32,514 nt of DNA from a virus. Both the position numbers and the translations under genes were made by a program. Positions 28,559-32,514 of this stretch are shown piece by piece (the first letter of the stretch is position 1; the number at the start of each line of letters is the position of its first letter). Under the pieces are notes generated by a model. That model was not told where the DNA came from and ran no database searches. It was given only the letters and a program-made list of their open reading frames with translations. The stretch spans positions 1 through 32,514 of the IMG/VR virus record IMGVR_UViG_3300042450_001491; one strand, written 5' to 3'.

Positions 28559-29376
28559 GGTAAAGTCAGTCCGGTGCAGGTTTCCCAGAGGGTTTTGAGG
28601 CTGAGGGTTTGTTCATTGGCTCCTGCCAAATCTATTCCGACTGCGACCCCGAAAACTCCAAATCGTCCATTGTGGTGCAGATCCCTCACACCAGCAGCGT
28701 TTCGCGCCATACAAGCCAAGGCGGCGGATGCGGCAAAGACGGAGTTTGAGGTCGTGTTCACTGCGGACGCCACGCCGCCGGATGATCTTCGTAAAATAAA
28801 CCTGTTAGCCCTGTCCGCCAAGCTGGCCCCATGGAAAATACCCGTGCGGGAGCCACTCACATCAAGGCGGGCCGAAAACGTCCTCGCGCCGACCGAGCTG
28901 GAGCCGTCGAACTGCTCGATACTGCCACTGTCGCCGCCATTTACGGCCCCCATGTGAATGCGTCTATCAGAACGCGAATCAGCTTGATGGCAAAGGCAGA
29001 AAATTGAGCCGACCACGGGATCTCCCGCTGCGCCAAACATGGTCCTCATGTTGACGCCTGTGTCGAAATACCCCGTTGATCCATCACCCTGCACAAATCC
29101 CGCGCCGTGCGTTACGCCACCGACGAACGTGCCGCTGCTGCGACTAACCATACAGATCGCATTAGCTGCGGCGTTGCCCCAGATCGGCAGGTAAAGGCGC
29201 TTGTGCAAACCCCATCTCGACGCGGCCTTTTCCGCCTTGATGAAATCACTGATCGCTTGCCGCTGCGTGGCAGTCGCCGCCGTGCCGAGTGCGTTTTCGA
29301 CAAGTCCCAGATAGAGTCTCGCGTCTGGATCATACTGCCGCCGCTGGCTCCCAATGCTGGCGTAAAGAACGGACAT
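28555..29376 (-). CDS. Concanavalin-like fibre or spike protein (probable)
   Basis: The 273-residue protein has a helical N-terminus (about 1-60: DARLYLGLVENALGTAATAT) and then an all-beta part with GFVQGDGSTGYFDTGVNMR, typical of lectin-like domains in phage fibres (LamG/concanavalin-like). It follows the collagen-like fibre gene and is probably part of host recognition. Exact family is not certain. Confidence 0.6.
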   Translation of the reverse strand: MSVLYASIGSQRRQYDPDARLYLGLVENALGTAATATQRQAISDFIKAEKAASRWGLHKRLYLPIWGNAAANAICMVSRSSGTFVGGVTHGAGFVQGDGSTGYFDTGVNMRTMFGAAGDPVVGSIFCLCHQADSRSDRRIHMGAVNGGDSGSIEQFDGSSSVGARTFSARLDVSGSRTGIFHGASLADRANRFILRRSSGGVASAVNTTSNSVFAASAALACMARNAAGVRDLHHNGRFGVFGVAVGIDLAGANEQTLSLKTLWETCTGLTLP

Positions 29377-29378
29377 AC

Positions 29379-30800
29379 TTAGATGAAATCGAATGTGTTT
29401 GCTGCGACCTGATGAAGCGCGAACTCCTCGCCCGCAAGGACTCCCGAAATGCCGTTGATCGTGATGCCGGTGTTATTGAACGTCAGCGCACCCGCACCCG
29501 TGACGCGGCGGAAATAAACAATCTGTCCCGCTGTCCACGCGCCGGATGCGTCCGGTTGAATCGTGATCGCGCACCCAGCTGCATTCGTGAAACGGAATTT
29601 TACACCGGCAGCGGCGGGGGTGATGGTTTTGGTCGTGTCGCTGACGGTTTCAAAAAGGATGATGGCCGGATAGCCTGCGGGTCCGGTGGCTCCTGCTGAT
29701 CCTGTCTCGCCTGTCACTCCGACGTCGCCCCGTGGGATCGTGAAATCGAAAACCGCCGCGCCCGTTGTCCCGGTGTTAGTGATTGCGACGCTTGACCCAG
29801 CTGCACCTGTCGCGACGTTGCCGAGTGCGACAGTGGCCGCAGCTCCGGTTGCTCCTGTCTCCCCCACGTTGCCACGCGGGATTGAAAACGCCAGCACGGC
29901 GGCGGCGCTAGTGCCGGTGTTTGAAACGGTTGCGCTTGATCCTGCCACGCCTGTTGAGACGGTCCCGACTGTTACGGTGGCGGCGTCGCCCTTGTCACCT
30001 TTGGGGATCGCAAACGTCAGCGTCTGACTTGGTGAGGTTCCGCCGATGGTGACTGCTGCGGCCGATCCTGCTGCGCCTGTGGTCACGCCTGCGACGCTTA
30101 GGGTGTTGGCGGGTCCGGTCGGGCCGGTTACTCCAACATCACCTCGCGGGATCGTGAAATTCAAGGTGGCCGCGCTTGCGCTGCCGCTGTTCGTGATCGC
30201 CACGTTTGATCCTGCCGGACCTGTTGAGACAGAGCCGACGGAAAGCGTGCCCGTGTCGCCTTTTTCGCCCTTGTCCCCTTGCGGGAGGGTGAAAGCGAGT
30301 GTCTGGCTTGGCGCGGTGCCGCCAACCGAAACGCTCGCCGAGCTTCCAGCCGCGCCTGTCGTGACGCCCGCGATAGACAAGCTGTTCGCGGGTCCAGTTG
30401 CTCCGGTCGGGCCGATGGGAACGCCGGGGGCGGCGGTGACGACGGGAATGCTGGTCGTGGTCGAGCGGGTCACGTCGCGGTCAATCCGCAGGCGGAAGAA
30501 TGCCACGGTGGCCACGGCTCCGGTCGTTAGGTTTTGCGCTTGGATGTCACAGAAAAGGTTTTCGCGGGCGAGGCTTGCCGTGTCCTGGGGCACTAGGTCA
30601 ATCGTTGCGGTGGTGCCGCTGACAGTTAAGCCCGTGCCCGTGACTTTTTGAATCAACGCCTTGGAGTCGTCGTCGGTGACGGATTTCTTGGCCGTGAAAA
30701 TCAGCAGGAAACCGGACGGATTGAAAGCCGAGCCGTCGAGAGTCAGCGGGATCGTCAGCGTTTTCGAGTCGCCGGAATAGAGGGAAAAAGTGCTGCTCAT
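29379..30800 (-). CDS. Tail fibre with BppU-like N-terminus and collagen-like repeats
   Basis: The 473-residue protein opens with about 120 residues like BppU N-terminal domains (LTIPLTLDGSAFNPSGFLLI), which dock on the baseplate. Residues about 130-380 hold about five copies of a roughly 45-residue module with GVTTGAAGSSA, FTIPRGD and GxTGPTGP, giving collagen-like triplets. The C-terminal 80 residues form a beta-rich tip (TKTITPAAAGVKFRFTNAAG). It is a long elastic fibre. The DNA shows the same repeats at about 135-bp spacing. A GTGGTCCCCG element lies upstream at 30851-30860. Confidence 0.8.
   Translation of the reverse strand: MSSTFSLYSGDSKTLTIPLTLDGSAFNPSGFLLIFTAKKSVTDDDSKALIQKVTGTGLTVSGTTATIDLVPQDTASLARENLFCDIQAQNLTTGAVATVAFFRLRIDRDVTRSTTTSIPVVTAAPGVPIGPTGATGPANSLSIAGVTTGAAGSSASVSVGGTAPSQTLAFTLPQGDKGEKGDTGTLSVGSVSTGPAGSNVAITNSGSASAATLNFTIPRGDVGVTGPTGPANTLSVAGVTTGAAGSAAAVTIGGTSPSQTLTFAIPKGDKGDAATVTVGTVSTGVAGSSATVSNTGTSAAAVLAFSIPRGNVGETGATGAAATVALGNVATGAAGSSVAITNTGTTGAAVFDFTIPRGDVGVTGETGSAGATGPAGYPAIILFETVSDTTKTITPAAAGVKFRFTNAAGCAITIQPDASGAWTAGQIVYFRRVTGAGALTFNNTGITINGISGVLAGEEFALHQVAANTFDFI
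29690..30430. repeat. Internal tandem repeats in the fibre gene
   Basis: The collagen-like modules repeat at roughly 135-bp intervals, with the segment coding IPRGDVG-TGPTGP recurring. Such repeats can gain or lose units by recombination and so change fibre length. Confidence 0.65.
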
Positions 30801-30850
30801 GGGTCGGGTGGGATTAAGCGCGGGATCGGGATCGGCGGCGAGGGTTGGCG

Positions 30851-30860
30851 GTGGTCCCCG
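30851..30860. repeat. GTGGTCCCCG element, hub/fibre joint
   Basis: This copy matches the core of the element and lies 5 bp past the hub stop and 50 nt upstream of the fibre start. A further match at 7538-7549 falls inside the protease gene. Confidence 0.6.
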
Positions 30861-30865
30861 CTGCG

Positions 30866-32514
30866 CTAGCCTGCTTGATAATTGTCTTCGACGGGGATGC
30901 GGAGGCGGTCAATCAGGCTTTGGAAATCCATGCGCGGACTTGGGCCGATTCTGACTTCCGCCGCTCCGGTCGAGAGGTCGATGGACAGCTCCGAAACGGG
31001 CGCGGCCATGCTCGCCCACTCGGCAGGGGTCGTGTCTGCCGCGATGTTGAGGTAGTCGCCCGGCTCAGGGAAATCGGCGGCTTTCGGGTCAAGCGACAAG
31101 CTGCCCTTGTAAGGCGTCCAGTCTTGGCGCGCGAAGTAGTTGGTAGCGAGGTCTGCCGGGGCTGGGTTGAACTCGGCGCGGTCGATCAACGCCGAGTTAC
31201 CAACGGCAGCGGTCACGGTCGAGTTCGCTTGTGTGGCCGCTGCGTTCGCTTCAAGCGCGGCACGGATGACCGACGGGGCTTTGCTGAGGACATTGACAGC
31301 TACATTGACGTAACGATAGACATAGCTCCGATAGCCAGCATTGGCTAATGACAGAGTCAGGTAATAGCCTTGAGTGTAACCATAGATATAATTCTGAAAC
31401 CCACGGGTGCCAAGTCCATCTCCGATGTATGCAATAACGTTGCCGTAAAGAGTTGCGGCGCTCTGTGTTGCACCCGCAATGGCGAGCTGTGCTGCTGTAA
31501 ATGGTGACCCACTGACTAGCCAGCCTCCCACCGTGGAGTATACCGGCGGCAAGCTGACAGTTTGCTTATAGGTGCTAGAGGTCCCTAATCCAACGCCGGG
31601 GCTAGGATAAAGAGTGATTGAATAGGCAGCTTGCCAGCCAAGACTTGGATAAGCCGCCAAGGCTGAATCCTTTTGAATGACGTAGGCAAGCCAGTTGAAC
31701 GTATCTGAAACCGTCGGGATTGCAGCCAGTGCTGCTTGGTAGTTTGCATTGATCTGCGCGTTAACGGCTGTCACGGCAGCATTAGCAGCGACGAGCGACG
31801 TGTTGGCGATTTCGCGGGCGATGGTCGAGGTTGAGACCGCTTCAGAAACCATCATGTCCGTCCGCTCATGGCCGGAGAGGTAAACGCTCAATTTGCGCCG
31901 CGCCTCGGCAGTGTCGTCGCCTGCCTGCTGCACGCGGTAATTCACAACCGTGTCGCCGTCGCGCTCGGCGTAAACAAACGCCACGGAGAGTGCCCGCGCT
32001 TCGGGCCACGCGGCGAGCTGGACAGCAGTGGCGTGGTGGTTGGGGCCGTCGAGGTTGATCGTTGTCGAGCTGCTGGCGGTGCGGGCGTAGAACCGCAGCG
32101 TCGGCGGGCTGGTCGCGTAGTCCATCCGCGTCGTGACATCCGGTGCCCACTTGAGCGCGTCCTCCAATGCTCCGGCCAGCGACGAAGCTCGGAAGGACAT
32201 TTTCGGGACCGTGAACATCACAGGAGTGGATGCCAGCGTCGGGGCTTGGATCGGCAACCCCTCCGCCGTGGCTGCGGCGAGGATCGACAGCAGACTCGTC
32301 CGCAGGTCGCCTTGGTCATAGGTGACGTAGGGGCGACCGTTTGCACTCAGCAAACTGGTTTGGGACAGCCCGAGGTAGACGTTGGACACCTCGTAGGAGT
32401 AAATCCCCTGCGGGTGGGTGTAGGTGCGTTTGGCGATGCCGGTGAACAAGCGCGTGCCCGTCCCGTCGTAGAGGCTGATCCATTGCCCGTCGGCGGGAAT
32501 GACTTTGCTGCGAC
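30866..32514 (-). CDS. Tail hub / baseplate protein, main part (gene crosses the contig ends)
   Basis: This is the C-terminal part of a 599-residue protein whose first codons lie at 278-1. Joined through the circle, the gene is complement(30866..32387 plus 1..278). It directly follows the tape measure gene, the usual place of the distal tail or hub protein. The last 60 residues (GDYLNI, then a beta-rich stretch with RIGPSPR) resemble hub-type tail proteins by general style. Residues of roughly 290-470 form an Ala/Tyr/Gly-rich segment with repeated aromatic motifs such as YIYGYTQGYY; its DNA is less GC-rich, so it looks like an inserted receptor-facing domain. Exact family not recognised; the hub role is inferred mostly from position. 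Confidence 0.65.
   Translation of the reverse strand, partial: RSKVIPADGQWISLYDGTGTRLFTGIAKRTYTHPQGIYSYEVSNVYLGLSQTSLLSANGRPYVTYDQGDLRTSLLSILAAATAEGLPIQAPTLASTPVMFTVPKMSFRASSLAGALEDALKWAPDVTTRMDYATSPPTLRFYARTASSSTTINLDGPNHHATAVQLAAWPEARALSVAFVYAERDGDTVVNYRVQQAGDDTAEARRKLSVYLSGHERTDMMVSEAVSTSTIAREIANTSLVAANAAVTAVNAQINANYQAALAAIPTVSDTFNWLAYVIQKDSALAAYPSLGWQAAYSITLYPSPGVGLGTSSTYKQTVSLPPVYSTVGGWLVSGSPFTAAQLAIAGATQSAATLYGNVIAYIGDGLGTRGFQNYIYGYTQGYYLTLSLANAGYRSYVYRYVNVAVNVLSKAPSVIRAALEANAAATQANSTVTAAVGNSALIDRAEFNPAPADLATNYFARQDWTPYKGSLSLDPKAADFPEPGDYLNIAADTTPAEWASMAAPVSELSIDLSTGAAEVRIGPSPRMDFQSLIDRLRIPVEDNYQAG
32388..32514. repeat. Terminal redundancy, right copy
   Basis: This is the exact copy of bases 1-127. 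It codes for part of the N-terminal region of the tail hub protein, whose true start lies at base 278 once the circle is closed. Confidence 0.95.

Noticed and set aside
29690-30430. CRISPR-like repeat array
   Set aside because: The repeats are long coding modules with collagen-like triplets, not short repeats with unique spacers.

Overview
The window is a complete circular genome of a tailed temperate phage. Its last 127 bases repeat its first 127 exactly, so the unique length is 32,387 bp and one gene (the 599-residue tail hub) runs across the ends. Nearly every gene is on the minus strand. Only a small ribbon-helix-helix (RHH) protein gene and the integrase are on the plus strand. Starts and stops usually overlap as ATGA or GTGA. 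Leaders are A/C-rich, and I see no GGAGG-type ribosome site before the main genes I inspected. That, together with a moderately GC-rich composition, suggests a bacterial group with little Shine-Dalgarno use. Verrucomicrobiota is my guess, from protein style only, with low confidence.

Layout in transcription order (minus strand, falling coordinates). 24.3-23.4 kb: small DNA-binding proteins (RHH, an excisionase-like HTH, a winged helix) and a 42-residue membrane peptide. 23.2-19.0 kb: recombination and replication, with a RecT-like annealing protein, a RecE-like exonuclease, a RuvC-like resolvase, an initiator, a DnaC-like loader and a stand-alone DnaA domain IV protein. The initiator gene appears to carry a lambda-style origin (four 12-bp iterons beside a pyrimidine tract). 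19.0-16.5 kb: small accessory genes, including an SSB-like protein ending in DDDDIPF. 16.5-14.3 kb: a DNA hypermodification module made of a ParB-like protein, a TET/JBP dioxygenase and a TET-associated glycosyltransferase, coupled by overlapping start/stop codons to the terminase genes. No cytosine methyltransferase was recognised anywhere in the circle.

14.3-0.3 kb and on across the ends to 28.2 kb: packaging, lysis, head and tail. The order is small and large terminase, a small lysis cassette, a Mu gp29-like portal, Mu gpG-like and gpF-like morphogenesis proteins, a Mu I-like protease with a nested scaffold, decoration protein, major capsid, connector proteins, tail tube, an S74-type fibre, tape measure, hub, a BppU/collagen-like fibre and an accessory fibre. 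The head is Mu-like; the tail genes look siphovirus-like. 28.2-26.0 kb: a metallophosphoesterase, a winged-helix protein, an RMF-like peptide, an ArdA antirestriction protein and a small basic protein.

The integration locus lies at 24.65-25.94 kb. The attP core is a copy of the 3' half of a tRNA, probably tRNA-Thr(CGT), flanked by direct repeats that look like integrase arm sites, with the integrase gene just downstream. DNA modification and ArdA together would give two layers of defence against restriction. Two families of short dispersed repeats (a phased 10-bp element at four leaders and a GAGTGGTCCCCG element at four gene joints) are not explained by known features and may be regulatory.
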